The position numbers were made by a program, and so were the translations under genes. Below are positions 25,635-34,892 of a stretch of DNA of 64,000 bases, piece by piece. The stretch is from the NCBI GenBank assembly GCA_945619025.1, contig CALZBJ010000004.1, positions 109,852 to 173,851 of the forward strand, read 5' to 3'. The stretch comes from CALZBJ01 sp945619025. Lineage in GTDB: Bacteria > Pseudomonadota > Gammaproteobacteria > Cardiobacteriales > Wohlfahrtiimonadaceae. Position 1 is the first letter of the stretch. Each line of letters starts with the position of its first letter. Below the pieces are notes generated by a model. That model saw only the letters and a program-made list of their open reading frames with translations. It was not told the DNA's origin and did no database searches.

Positions 25635-27821
25635 ATGGGGATGGAAACTGTTGAATTACCGCAAAACCTGATTCCATGGAAAGCGGAATTTGTTGAGAAA
25701 ACCAATCGCTTAATTCGCGTCGTCTCTCGATATTTGTCGAAAGAGGATGTGGAAGAGGTGAAACGAGCCTGTGTTTTTGGTGCATTTGCGCATCAGGAAC
25801 AGTTTCGCTCGTCTGGTGAACCCTATATTTTCCATCCCATCGCCGTTGCGCTCATCTTAACGGAGGTCGAAATCGATGCGGCGTCCATTGTGGGCGCAAT
25901 TTTACATGATGTGATCGAAGATACCGATATTGAGTATGATGAGATCAAATATCATTTCGGCGAAGATGTGGCGAACATCGTTGATGGCGTCACAAAATTA
26001 ACGCAAATTCGGTTCCGTTCGAAAGAGGAAGCGAAGGCGGAAAACTTCCGCAAAATGGTTTTGGCGATGACCAAAGACCTGCGCGTCATTATGGTGAAAC
26101 TGGCTGATAGGCTCCATAATATGCGCACGCTCGGGGCACTCCCGGCCTATAAAAAACGTCGCATTGCACGAGAAACTTTAGAGATTTACGCGCCCATCGC
26201 CTCGCGCCTTGGGATGTATGTGCTTCAGGTCTATCTTGAGAATCTCTGCTTTGAGAATCTCTACCCGATGCGTTATGAAGTGCTTAAAAATGAACTTGAG
26301 AAAAAGGACGTTGAACAGCACGATAATCTCAATAAAATTTTAGAGAGCATCGATGAACGTCTCGTTCGCAGTAATATCCTATCGCGACTTTCCACCCGCC
26401 GTAAGCACCTTTGGAGTATCTATCAAAAGATGCGCGTTAAGGGCGGGCTTGATTATGTTTACGATATTTTTGCGATTCGAATCATTGTGCGCTCGGTGGA
26501 TGATTGTTACCGCGTTTTAGGGATTGTCCATCAGCTCTACAAACCGATTATTGGCGGCTTTAAAGATTATATCGCCATTCCTAAAATTAACGGGTATCAG
26601 AGCCTTCACACTGTGGTGTTTGGGGCAAATGGGCTTCCCGTTGAGGTGCAAATTCGCACCCGCGATATGCACATTGTGGCGGAAGTCGGAGCTGCGGCGC
26701 ACTGGCGTTATAAAGAGAGTTATGAAGGACAGAGCCACGCGTTCCAAAAAACCACGAAATGGCTCGATGTGGTGACCGAGCTTCAAGATATCACCACCTC
26801 CCCTGAAGAGTTTATGGAGACGATGAAAGCGGAACTCTTCCCGAAAGAGATCTACGTCTTCACGCCGAAAGGCCGTATTATTGAGCTTCCTCGCGGGGCT
26901 ACAGCGCTCGACTTTGCCTATGCAGTTCATACCGATATTGGTGATACCTTTGAAAAGGCGCTCGTGGATTCGCAAGAGGTGGCGTACGATTATCTCTTAA
27001 GTAACGGGCAAACCGTCGAGATTAAAACCAATAAAAGCGTTAAGCCGAGCTCGCTCTGGCTTGATCATGTGATTACCGCGCGAGCTCGTTCGCGCATTCG
27101 TAGTTATCTTGGGGATCTTTCAGATCTTGAAGCAGAAGATGCGGGATCGGCGATTTTGCAAAACGCGATTTTAGAGCGCGGCTTTAAAGAGGGTGCGTTA
27201 AGCGATGAGCAGGAAGCGACGATTCTCCATGATTTAGGCTTGGGCTCAAAAGAACAATTGTTGATGGACATTGGGCGCGGTAAATATCCGGCACAATATG
27301 TGATCAACCGCTATTTAGTCAATTTCCGTTACACGCCCGATCTTCTCCCAGATGCCGATGAGAGCGATGAAGGGGAAGAGGTGTCCAATGAGATGATTAA
27401 AGGGGCAGAGGGAATGAAAGTCTCGCTCGGTGCCTGCTGTAATCCGCTCCCGGGCGAACCGATTATTGGTTATTTAAGTATGCGTCACGGCCTTGTGATG
27501 CACGCAACCAATTGCAGTAATATCGAGATGTTTAAAAAGCATCCTGAGCGCTGGTTACCGCTTGAGTGGAGTAAAGAAGTGCGTGGCGATTTCCCCGTAC
27601 AGCTCTATCTCTTAGCGAAAAATCGACGCGGTTCAATTGCCGCCATCAGCGCCAAAATTACTGAGTTGAATCTCGATTTTGAAGAGTTTAAATCGGAAAA
27701 CATTAACGAAGATCTTGTGAAGATCGCCTTTGTGATTCGTGTGAACGATCGTAAACACCTTGCGGATGTCATGCGGAGTTTGAGGTTGTTAGACAATGTC
27801 GAACGCGTCTCCCGAAAATAA
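25635..27821 (+). CDS. spoT: (p)ppGpp hydrolase/synthetase SpoT with altered RxKD motif
   Basis: SpoT degrades and weakly synthesises (p)ppGpp. Order in the 728-residue protein: HD hydrolase domain (H67, HDVIED at 91-96, KLADRLHNMRTL at 155-166, all intact), synthetase domain (about 230-380), TGS (about 395-455), helical region, CC motif (ACCNPLPGEPIIGY) and a C-terminal ACT domain. The synthetase RxKD motif, normal in SpoT and Rel proteins, reads G-F-K-D (G308-D311). The adjacent IPKINGYQSLHT, VEVQIRT and AEVGAAAHW blocks are conserved. The Arg-to-Gly change suggests weakened synthesis and a mainly hydrolytic enzyme; this is inference. The last 26 bases overlap the following kinase gene. Confidence 0.94.
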   Translation: MGMETVELPQNLIPWKAEFVEKTNRLIRVVSRYLSKEDVEEVKRACVFGAFAHQEQFRSSGEPYIFHPIAVALILTEVEIDAASIVGAILHDVIEDTDIEYDEIKYHFGEDVANIVDGVTKLTQIRFRSKEEAKAENFRKMVLAMTKDLRVIMVKLADRLHNMRTLGALPAYKKRRIARETLEIYAPIASRLGMYVLQVYLENLCFENLYPMRYEVLKNELEKKDVEQHDNLNKILESIDERLVRSNILSRLSTRRKHLWSIYQKMRVKGGLDYVYDIFAIRIIVRSVDDCYRVLGIVHQLYKPIIGGFKDYIAIPKINGYQSLHTVVFGANGLPVEVQIRTRDMHIVAEVGAAAHWRYKESYEGQSHAFQKTTKWLDVVTELQDITTSPEEFMETMKAELFPKEIYVFTPKGRIIELPRGATALDFAYAVHTDIGDTFEKALVDSQEVAYDYLLSNGQTVEIKTNKSVKPSSLWLDHVITARARSRIRSYLGDLSDLEAEDAGSAILQNAILERGFKEGALSDEQEATILHDLGLGSKEQLLMDIGRGKYPAQYVINRYLVNFRYTPDLLPDADESDEGEEVSNEMIKGAEGMKVSLGACCNPLPGEPIIGYLSMRHGLVMHATNCSNIEMFKKHPERWLPLEWSKEVRGDFPVQLYLLAKNRRGSIAAISAKITELNLDFEEFKSENINEDLVKIAFVIRVNDRKHLADVMRSLRLLDNVERVSRK

Positions 27822-30183
27822 GTGGTGGCCCATCCGGCAATTGCCGGCGTGGGTTATCACGTTGCTTATTTTTTGGATTCTGCTACTGGCGTATGGCATG
27901 TTTGCCGGCTCGCGTATCTCTGAGCGCCTTAATTCCATCATCTATGATAACTTTGCCCTAGTTAAAACCTGCACCACCAATGTGGACGATATCGCCATTG
28001 TGACGATTGATGACCACACCATTCAGGCACTCGATCGGCGCTGGCCGTTGCCGCGTAATTATCACGGGGCACTCATTCAAACACTCACCGAATATGGCGT
28101 CAAAGCGATCAGCTATGACGTGCTCTTTCTTGAGCCCAATATTGGCGATGGCGAGCTCTATCAAGCGCTCGTCAATAACGGCAATGTGGTGTTGCCGTCG
28201 TTGATTTTCCCATCAGGGCTTGAGCTCAATATCTTTAACGATGTGGTTAAAACCGGCCACGCCGCCCTTGAAAAAGAGACCGATGGCGTTGTCCGCTCGC
28301 TCTCTTTATATAAAACCTACGGCGAAAGCCATTATCCTCATACAACGGTATCGCTCCTAAAAGCGACCGACCCGAGTAATACTGTGCTCGATGACTATAT
28401 TGATCGCATTCAAGCGAGCCGATTTATCGATTCGAACACGGCGTATTATATCGGTAGTAAAAAGAATCGATTCCAACATTACTCCTTTGCCGATGTGCTT
28501 GCGGGCGTTTATGAGCCGGACGAATTTCGCGATAAGGTGGTATTTGTCGGGGTGACCGCAACGGGGCTTGGTGAGAAGTTTGTCCCCTTTTCCCGTTGGG
28601 ATAAGAGTGAACCTGAATATTTAACGGCGATCGACCTTCAAGCACAATTTTATGATGAGCTCCGCCATGAAAAGCTTGTTTTTAAAGTAACGACCGGCTT
28701 TGAGCGGGTGATTAATCTCTTTGCGCTGCTGCTTATTTTGATTTTAGTACGACGCCTTAAAATCTCCGGGGTTTGGAGCAGTTTAGTGGCGGTGGTTTTC
28801 TTAATTACGCTGCTACTTTTTTCCTATCTTGCGATTTCGCTTTTCCATATGTGGATACCGATGGGCGATTCCCTTGTGGTTGCGTTTTTCTTCCTCTTTG
28901 TCTATGGGCTGATGACCGCGCATTATGATGTGGTTGAAGCCAATCGTCGTCTTGAAGAACGTGTCGCGCTCCGCACTCAAGAGCTTGAAGAGACCAATAA
29001 AAACCTCGCCCAAGAGATTCGCGACCGAAAAGCGATTGAAAAGACGCTCCGTGATAATGAAAATGGCCTGCGTCTACTCTTTGACAGTTTACAGATCGGG
29101 ATTTTAACCACCGATGAGTCGGGCTGCATTATCAGTAATAATAAGACGGCGGATAAACTTCTGCATCGCCGTTCGATGCCACTTCTGCAGGGCGCGTTTT
29201 TACAAGATCTGATTCGCCAAGACCCGAAAACCCCCAATTATCAATCCTTTCCATCGCTCGTGGATATCTTTCATGAGCTTGCCGGCAAAGGGACGCTTGA
29301 TTCAATTCAGGTGGAGGGCGAGATTATCGATGCCCGCAGTGAAGGCATTCCGATTTCAGTGACGTTTTCACGTCTGCTTCAGGGCGGGAATCGTAAATTT
29401 GTCTGTATTGTGCGCGATATTCGAGAACAGCGCCATGCAGAAAAAATCACCCAAGAATTTGTCGCGACCGTATCTCATGAACTGCGCACGCCGATCACCT
29501 CCATTAAAGGCTCGCTTGAATTGATCGATAGCGGAATTGCCGGTCAATTAACGCCCAAAACTCGCAGTTTATTGAGCTTAGCGCTTCGCAATAGTAACCG
29601 CCTTTTAGTGCTGGTAAACGATATTTTAGACATTCAGCGCATTCAATTAGGAACGCTTGAATTTAAACTTGAACCGCTCGATCTTGTGGAGCTCGTTGGG
29701 CAATCGGTTGAAGTCAATGAAGCTTATGTGCAGGCCTATGGTGCGGAAGTGATTGCGAAATTGCCGCCGTATCCGATCTATGTATTGGGCGATTATGATC
29801 GCTTAGTGCAGGTGATGAGTAACTTAATTTCCAACGCGGCGAAGTTTTCCACAGGTGGTGGCACGGCGATTATAGATGTGAGCGTTGTGGTGGCAAAACG
29901 CCATGCGCGCGTTGAAGTGACCGATTATGGCGAGGGCATTCCTGAAGCCTTCCAGAAAAAAATATTTGAGAAATTTGCTCAAGCTGACGAAGCGCAACAT
30001 CGCTCCCAAGGAACGGGATTGGGCTTGAGCATTACGAAGGCATTGGTTGAGCAGATGCGCGGCACCATCGACTTTCACTCTAAAGAGGGTGATGGCGCCA
30101 CATTCTTCTTCTACCTACCCATTTTAACGCCTTCAGAGATTAAAGCGTATCGAGAACGAGAGGAAAACAATCATGAAAAATAG
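27796..30183 (+). CDS. CHASE2-domain sensor histidine kinase
   Basis: This 795-residue membrane kinase begins with a transmembrane helix (about 18-38), then a large extracytoplasmic CHASE2 domain (about 45-300; VDDIAIVTIDDHTIQAL, RWPLPRNYHGALI, VFVGVTATGLGEKF). Three membrane helices (about 308-375), a coiled coil (ANRRLEERVALRTQELEETNKNLAQEI), a PAS-like domain (about 425-540), HisKA (phospho-acceptor H561 in VSHELRTPITS) and HATPase (DYGEGIPEAFQ, GTGLGLSITKAL) follow. The ATG lies inside the end of spoT in another frame and the stop overlaps roxA, so all three should be translationally coupled. No response regulator is nearby. The ligand is unknown. Confidence 0.9.
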   Translation: MSNASPENKWWPIRQLPAWVITLLIFWILLLAYGMFAGSRISERLNSIIYDNFALVKTCTTNVDDIAIVTIDDHTIQALDRRWPLPRNYHGALIQTLTEYGVKAISYDVLFLEPNIGDGELYQALVNNGNVVLPSLIFPSGLELNIFNDVVKTGHAALEKETDGVVRSLSLYKTYGESHYPHTTVSLLKATDPSNTVLDDYIDRIQASRFIDSNTAYYIGSKKNRFQHYSFADVLAGVYEPDEFRDKVVFVGVTATGLGEKFVPFSRWDKSEPEYLTAIDLQAQFYDELRHEKLVFKVTTGFERVINLFALLLILILVRRLKISGVWSSLVAVVFLITLLLFSYLAISLFHMWIPMGDSLVVAFFFLFVYGLMTAHYDVVEANRRLEERVALRTQELEETNKNLAQEIRDRKAIEKTLRDNENGLRLLFDSLQIGILTTDESGCIISNNKTADKLLHRRSMPLLQGAFLQDLIRQDPKTPNYQSFPSLVDIFHELAGKGTLDSIQVEGEIIDARSEGIPISVTFSRLLQGGNRKFVCIVRDIREQRHAEKITQEFVATVSHELRTPITSIKGSLELIDSGIAGQLTPKTRSLLSLALRNSNRLLVLVNDILDIQRIQLGTLEFKLEPLDLVELVGQSVEVNEAYVQAYGAEVIAKLPPYPIYVLGDYDRLVQVMSNLISNAAKFSTGGGTAIIDVSVVVAKRHARVEVTDYGEGIPEAFQKKIFEKFAQADEAQHRSQGTGLGLSITKALVEQMRGTIDFHSKEGDGATFFFYLPILTPSEIKAYREREENNHEK

Positions 30184-31426
30184 AGCGGATCAACCTTTAC
30201 GCCATTTAGGCGGGCTCACCCCGCGGGAATTTTTAGCCGATTATTGGCAGAAAAAACCCCTCTTTGTGAAAGGGGCATTTCCGGATTTTAAAGACCCACT
30301 CACTCCCGATACCATCGCCGGTCTCTCGCTTGAGGAATTTATTCCCTCGCGCCTTATTTTAGAAGAAGGGGGCGTGCGCCCGTGGGAGATGCGAAAAGGT
30401 CCGCTGGCGGAAGAGACCTTTTCTAACTTAGGTGAGAAAAAATGGATGCTGGTGGTCAATGATATGGAGAAATTTCTTCCTCATCTGCGCCTTCTGACTG
30501 ATCCTTTTAATTTCATCCCTAATTGGCGTTTTGATGATCTTCAAGCAACGCTCGGCCCCGATGAAGGCAACGTCGGCGCACATTGGGATGATTACGATGT
30601 TTTTCTCATTCAAGGCATGGGGAAAAAGCATTGGAAGATCAGCTTTGATGAAGTGTCGGAAGATGATTTTGTCGAGGGCATCGATATTCGCTTGATTGAA
30701 GATTTCAATGTGGATCAGGAGTGGATTGTCGAGCCGGGCGATCTTCTCTATTTGCCTCCGAGAATTGGCCATTACGGCGTTAATATCGGCAAAAGCATCA
30801 CTTGGTCAGTGGGATTCCGTGCGCCGAAAGATCAAGAACTCGTGCATGATTTTGCCGCAGCGAAAATGGAGCTGATTGAAGCCGATGCGCGTTTTTCCGA
30901 TCCGGATTTAATCTATCAACAAGAGTGCGGCGAACTTACCGATCAATCGGTGGATAAGGTGCTTGAACTGCTTAAAAATCATTTGCCGCTAAATCGTAAA
31001 ACGGTGGGCGAATGGTTTGGACGTTTTATTACGGAACCAAAAATGGGGCAAGAAGCCTATCCGCTCGATGAGCCGGTGGATCTTGAGTTTATTGAAGAAT
31101 TATTAGAGGATGAGCAGGACATTGAGCGCCATCCCGGACTCACCTTTATCTATCGCGTGGAGGGAGATGTGGCAACGCTCTATGTGGCGGGCGAGGCTTT
31201 TGCCGTCAGTGCAGATCTTGCGCCATTATTAGCGCTCTTAACCCGTCATCGTTTCTATTCGCCCGGTCAGCTGCGTCCTTATCTTAAAGAGACTGAGGCC
31301 AGTGCGCTGCTTGTTCAGCTTCTAAATGAGGGCTATCTCGTTTATGAAGGGCTGGAAGATGAGTACGATGAGTATGACGACGAAGAGTATGATGAAGACG
31401 ATTTTGATGGGGATGATGAGGAGTAA
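30173..31426 (+). CDS. roxA: Ribosomal protein uL16 arginine hydroxylase RoxA (YcfD-like)
   Basis: RoxA is a JmjC-fold Fe(II)/2-oxoglutarate oxygenase that hydroxylates an arginine of ribosomal protein uL16. The 417-residue protein follows the YcfD pattern: N-terminal HLGGLTPREFLADYWQKKPL, the metal motif H137-W-D139 (GAHWDDYDVFLIQGMGKKHW), third ligand H200 (PPRIGHYG), VGFRAPKDQEL, and a C-terminal winged-helix-like part. It carries an unusual extra tail of about 25 residues that is almost all Asp, Glu and Tyr. The start overlaps the histidine kinase gene by 11 bases, and the DUF192 gene follows after three bases. Confidence 0.88.
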   Translation: MKNRADQPLRHLGGLTPREFLADYWQKKPLFVKGAFPDFKDPLTPDTIAGLSLEEFIPSRLILEEGGVRPWEMRKGPLAEETFSNLGEKKWMLVVNDMEKFLPHLRLLTDPFNFIPNWRFDDLQATLGPDEGNVGAHWDDYDVFLIQGMGKKHWKISFDEVSEDDFVEGIDIRLIEDFNVDQEWIVEPGDLLYLPPRIGHYGVNIGKSITWSVGFRAPKDQELVHDFAAAKMELIEADARFSDPDLIYQQECGELTDQSVDKVLELLKNHLPLNRKTVGEWFGRFITEPKMGQEAYPLDEPVDLEFIEELLEDEQDIERHPGLTFIYRVEGDVATLYVAGEAFAVSADLAPLLALLTRHRFYSPGQLRPYLKETEASALLVQLLNEGYLVYEGLEDEYDEYDDEEYDEDDFDGDDEE

Positions 31427-31429
31427 CCG

Positions 31430-31945
31430 ATGCTAAGACATGATCGATACCGAATGATGGTCGCGCTTGGATTGTTGCTGATTGCGTGGGTATTTATCGG
31501 CGCTGTGTCAGCAAAACCTAAAATGATTGAACTGCCGGACTTTGTTGAGTATCAATTTAAAATGCACCCTGAATCGAATCTCCCGATGGCGAAAATGAAA
31601 GTTAGGGAAGCTACGCTCAATGTAGAGCTTGCGCTCACCTCGCGTTCGCAAATGAATGGTTTAATGCACCGCTATATTTTGCCGCAAAATGCCGGAATGC
31701 TCTTTGTTTTTGCGAAAGAAGCGCCCCGCAGTTTTTGGATGAAAAATACGAAAATTCCGCTCGATATTATCTATATTGATGGAAAGGGCGTGGTGGTTGA
31801 TATCGTCAAAGCCGTGCCCTGTATCGCCGATCCTTGCCCAAGTTACCCCTCTAAAGCGCCGGCGCAATATGTGCTTGAACTTGGGAAAAATGAGAGCGAT
31901 CGTTTAGGGATCGAGATTGGATATCAATTTGGGCTATCAAATTAA
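31430..31945 (+). CDS. DUF192 family exported protein
   Basis: The 171-residue protein has an N-terminal hydrophobic signal or anchor (about 11-28, ending VSAKP) and a DUF192 domain. Recognisable family blocks are VELALTSRSQMNGLMHR, GMLFVFAKEAPRSFWMKNTKIPLDIIYID and AQYVLELG. The family is found widely in bacteria and archaea; function is unknown. A GAGGAG ribosome site within the end of roxA places it as the last gene of the gmk-to-DUF192 run. Confidence 0.85.
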   Translation: MLRHDRYRMMVALGLLLIAWVFIGAVSAKPKMIELPDFVEYQFKMHPESNLPMAKMKVREATLNVELALTSRSQMNGLMHRYILPQNAGMLFVFAKEAPRSFWMKNTKIPLDIIYIDGKGVVVDIVKAVPCIADPCPSYPSKAPAQYVLELGKNESDRLGIEIGYQFGLSN

Positions 31946-32052
31946 TTTTGCGCAGGATTAGCCATAGCCAAACGCGAAAAACTATACTATAATGGCGGAC
32001 TTAAATGCTGTCATCGCCATTGGCACTTTTAATTTTTGGAGTTTAAAAAACA

Positions 32053-32319
32053 ATGTTAACAACAGACAAAAAAGCTGAAATTATTGCTGAATTTGCCCGC
32101 GCTGAAGGCGACACTGGTTCACCTGAAGTACAAGTTGCACTTTTAACCAATAACATTAACGATTTAAGAGCACACTTTGACGAGCATAAGAAAGATCATC
32201 ATTCTCGCCAAGGTATGTTAAGAATGGTTAACAAACGTCGTAAATTGCTTGATTACTTAAAATCAAAAGATTTAGGTCGTTATCAAGCTTTAATCGAGCG
32301 TCTCTCATTACGTCGTTAA
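32053..32319 (+). CDS. rpsO: Small ribosomal subunit protein uS15
   Basis: S15 binds the central domain of 16S rRNA early in 30S assembly and represses its own mRNA in E. coli. The 88-residue product contains the signature GDTGSPEVQVALLTNNI, HFDEHKKDHHSRQGMLRMVNKRRKLLDYLK and ends LSLRR. A TATAAT at 31988-31993 lies about 60 bases upstream and is a likely -10, though its -35 is poor. pnp follows behind a terminator. Confidence 0.97.
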   Translation: MLTTDKKAEIIAEFARAEGDTGSPEVQVALLTNNINDLRAHFDEHKKDHHSRQGMLRMVNKRRKLLDYLKSKDLGRYQALIERLSLRR

Positions 32320-32412
32320 TTTTAACGTTCGCGTGATGATACGAAGCTTTTGTAATAACGTTTATCAAGATTCCTTCTGTGGAATGGGTAGAGGTTATTG
32401 CTAAAATTTAAG

Positions 32413-32443
32413 AAACCCTCTCCGCTTTGGTGAGGGTTTTTTC
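32413..32443 (+). terminator. Rho-independent terminator after rpsO
   Basis: AAACCCTC/GAGGGTTT forms an 8-bp stem with an 11-base loop followed by a T run, between rpsO and pnp. It is likely to be partly read through, since rpsO-pnp is commonly cotranscribed. Confidence 0.85.
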
Positions 32444-32460
32444 TTAAAATCATTTTAAGT

Positions 32461-32552
32461 ACGTAGAAGCGATTAAACGGGGCACTGCTTAAGGGCTCAC
32501 TTTAACCAGTCTTTAAGCAGTTCCCTAATCTAAAGATGAATTGCTTCTATGT
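32461..32552 (+). promoter_or_regulatory. pnp leader double hairpin, probable RNase III/PNPase autoregulatory site
   Basis: A long imperfect helix is formed by ACGTAGAAGCGATT (32461-32474) with AATTGCTTCTATGT (32539-32552), 14 pairs including two G-U. Inside it a second stem pairs CTGCTTAAGG (about 32485-32494) with CTTTAAGCAG (32511-32520) plus flanking G-C pairs. The structure ends about 35 bases before the pnp ATG. In E. coli an RNase III-cleaved leader hairpin in this position lets PNPase repress its own synthesis; the same role is inferred here. Confidence 0.72.
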
Positions 32553-32586
32553 ATCCTTTAATTTACAAGTTATTAAAGAGGTATCT

Positions 32587-34677
32587 ATGAAACTTGAAGC
32601 AATTAAACAAGAGTTTGAATTAGCCGGTCGTACCGTTACGATCGAAACCCGTGAAATCGGTCGTCAAGCGACGAGCGCAGTAATGGTCGATATTGAAGGC
32701 ACCACAGTATTTGTTACCTGTGTGGCGTCAAAATCATCTGATCCAAGCCGTGATTTCTTCCCATTAACGGTTGATTATCAAGAGCGTACCTATGCTGCGG
32801 GTAAAATCCCGGGTGGATTCTTCCGCCGTGAAGGCCGTCCTTCTGAGCATGAGATCTTAGTATCACGCTTAATTGACCGTCCTGTGCGCCCACTTTTTGA
32901 CGAAGCGTTCACCAACGAAGTGCAAATTATTGCAACCGTGATGTCTGTTAATCCTGAAATTGCAACGGATATTGTTGCGCTAATTGGTGCATCAGCTGCG
33001 GTTTCAACCGCGGGTCTTCCATTTAATGGTCCAATCGGTGCGGTGCGCGTTGGCTATCAAAATGGCGAATACGTTGTAAACCCAACGCTTTCAGAGCTTA
33101 AAACTTCAGATCTTGATCTTGTAGTAGCGGGAACAGAAAGCGCGGTATTAATGGTTGAATCAGAAGCAAACCTTCTTTCTGAAGAAGTGATGCTTGGTGC
33201 GGTGATGCACGGTCACGAAGCGATGCAAGTGATCATCAACAACATTAAAGAATTAGCAGGTAAAGTGAATGCGGACGTATTCCCATTTGAAAAACCTGAG
33301 AAAAACCAAGCGCTCGTTGACGCGGTAGAAAAAGAAGCACGTGCAGGCTTAGAAGCGGCATTCAAACTTCAAGTAAAACAAGAGCGTTCAGATGCGATTT
33401 CAGCGGTTCAAGCGAAAGCAGTTGAAGCATTGGTAACCGATGCAGATGACAGCTTCACTGAAAGCGAAGTTGTTCGTGAAGTAAGCCGTATTAGCTCAGA
33501 TGTAGTTCGTGGATCAATCTTACGTGGTGAACCGCGTATTGATGGCCGTGACACCAAAACCGTTCGTCCGATCGAAGTGAAAGTTGGGGTATTACCTCGC
33601 ACTCACGGTTCAGCACTCTTCACTCGTGGTGAAACTCAAGCGATTGTGGTGGCAACTTTAGGAACAGAGCGTGATGCACAAATCATCGATGCGCTTGAAG
33701 GTGAATATAAAGAAAACTTTATGCTTCACTACAACTTTCCTCCCTACTCAGTTGGAGAAACTGGTCGCGTAGGTTCACCAAAACGTCGTGAAATTGGTCA
33801 CGGGCGTCTTGCAAAACGTGGGGTTCACGCGGTACTTCCTAACATGGAAGAGTATCCATACACGATCCGCGTTGTATCAGAAATCACTGAATCAAACGGT
33901 TCAAGCTCAATGGCGTCAGTGTGCGGATCATCGCTTGCATTGATGGATGCGGGCGTTCCATTAAAAGCGCCGGTAGCCGGTGTTGCGATGGGTCTTATCA
34001 AAGAAGGTGACGATTACGCCGTTCTTACCGACATCTTAGGCGATGAAGACCATTTAGGCGATATGGACTTTAAAGTTGCAGGAACCAACGAAGGCATCAC
34101 TGCACTTCAAATGGACATTAAAATCGACGGAATCACCAAAGAGATCATGGAAACCGCGCTTGAACAAGCAAAAGCAGGCCGTCTCCATATCTTGGGCGAA
34201 ATGAATAAAGTGCTTGATGCATCACGCGATTCAATCTCTGAATTTGCACCACGCATCACCACCATTCGCATCAACCCAGACAAAATCCGTGATGTAATCG
34301 GTAAAGGTGGGGTAACCATCCGCGCGATTACTGAAGAAACGGGTGCGGTAATTGAGATCGAAGATACCGGTGAAGTACGCATCTCTGCGGTGAATAACTC
34401 ACAAGCGGAAGCAGCGAAAAAACGTATCGAAGATATCACAGCGGATATCGAAATCGGTACCGTATACGAAGCGCCGGTGGTTCGTTTAATGGACTTTGGT
34501 GCGTTTGTAAACCTTCGCCCAGGTCAAGATGGTATGGTTCATATCTCGCAAATCCCTGCGGAAGAGCGCATCCAAGACATTAACGATTACCTCAAAGTGG
34601 GCCAAATCGTTAAAGTTAAAGTGCTTGAGATCGACCGTCAAGGCCGTATCCGCCTTAGCATGAAAGACGTTGAATAA
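32587..34677 (+). CDS. pnp: Polyribonucleotide nucleotidyltransferase (PNPase)
   Basis: PNPase is a phosphorolytic 3'-5' exoribonuclease of the degradosome. The 696-residue protein has two RNase PH domains (FFRREGRPSEHEILVSRLIDRPVRPLF; RFVLPRTHG-type block GVLPRTHGSALFTRGETQA; SNGSSSMASVCG), a KH domain (IRDVIGKGGVTIRAITEETG) and a C-terminal S1 domain (DFGAFVNLRPGQDGMVHISQI). I start at the ATG at 32587 with AAGAGG upstream. An in-frame ATG at 32536 lies within the leader hairpin and adds 17 non-homologous residues. Confidence 0.96.
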   Translation: MKLEAIKQEFELAGRTVTIETREIGRQATSAVMVDIEGTTVFVTCVASKSSDPSRDFFPLTVDYQERTYAAGKIPGGFFRREGRPSEHEILVSRLIDRPVRPLFDEAFTNEVQIIATVMSVNPEIATDIVALIGASAAVSTAGLPFNGPIGAVRVGYQNGEYVVNPTLSELKTSDLDLVVAGTESAVLMVESEANLLSEEVMLGAVMHGHEAMQVIINNIKELAGKVNADVFPFEKPEKNQALVDAVEKEARAGLEAAFKLQVKQERSDAISAVQAKAVEALVTDADDSFTESEVVREVSRISSDVVRGSILRGEPRIDGRDTKTVRPIEVKVGVLPRTHGSALFTRGETQAIVVATLGTERDAQIIDALEGEYKENFMLHYNFPPYSVGETGRVGSPKRREIGHGRLAKRGVHAVLPNMEEYPYTIRVVSEITESNGSSSMASVCGSSLALMDAGVPLKAPVAGVAMGLIKEGDDYAVLTDILGDEDHLGDMDFKVAGTNEGITALQMDIKIDGITKEIMETALEQAKAGRLHILGEMNKVLDASRDSISEFAPRITTIRINPDKIRDVIGKGGVTIRAITEETGAVIEIEDTGEVRISAVNNSQAEAAKKRIEDITADIEIGTVYEAPVVRLMDFGAFVNLRPGQDGMVHISQIPAEERIQDINDYLKVGQIVKVKVLEIDRQGRIRLSMKDVE

Positions 34678-34703
34678 ATTTTATTAAATTAACGTAATTT
34701 AAG

Positions 34704-34736
34704 CGCCCTAGATCGTTATTGATGTAGGGCGTTTTT
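34704..34736 (+). terminator. Rho-independent terminator after pnp
   Basis: CGCCCTA and TAGGGCG form a perfect stem with a 14-base loop followed by six T residues, 27 bases after the pnp stop. Confidence 0.88.
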
Positions 34737-34892
34737 TATGCGGATTTAAAAATGCGGTATAATTAACCGGTACGCGGTATTGATATTAAAAGGCGTACAT
34801 GCGGAATCGATGCATCACGGGTGTTTTTAAGTTAAAAAAACGCCGAATAAACGTGGATGCAGACAGTAGAATTAAAAAGAGAGACAAAAACT

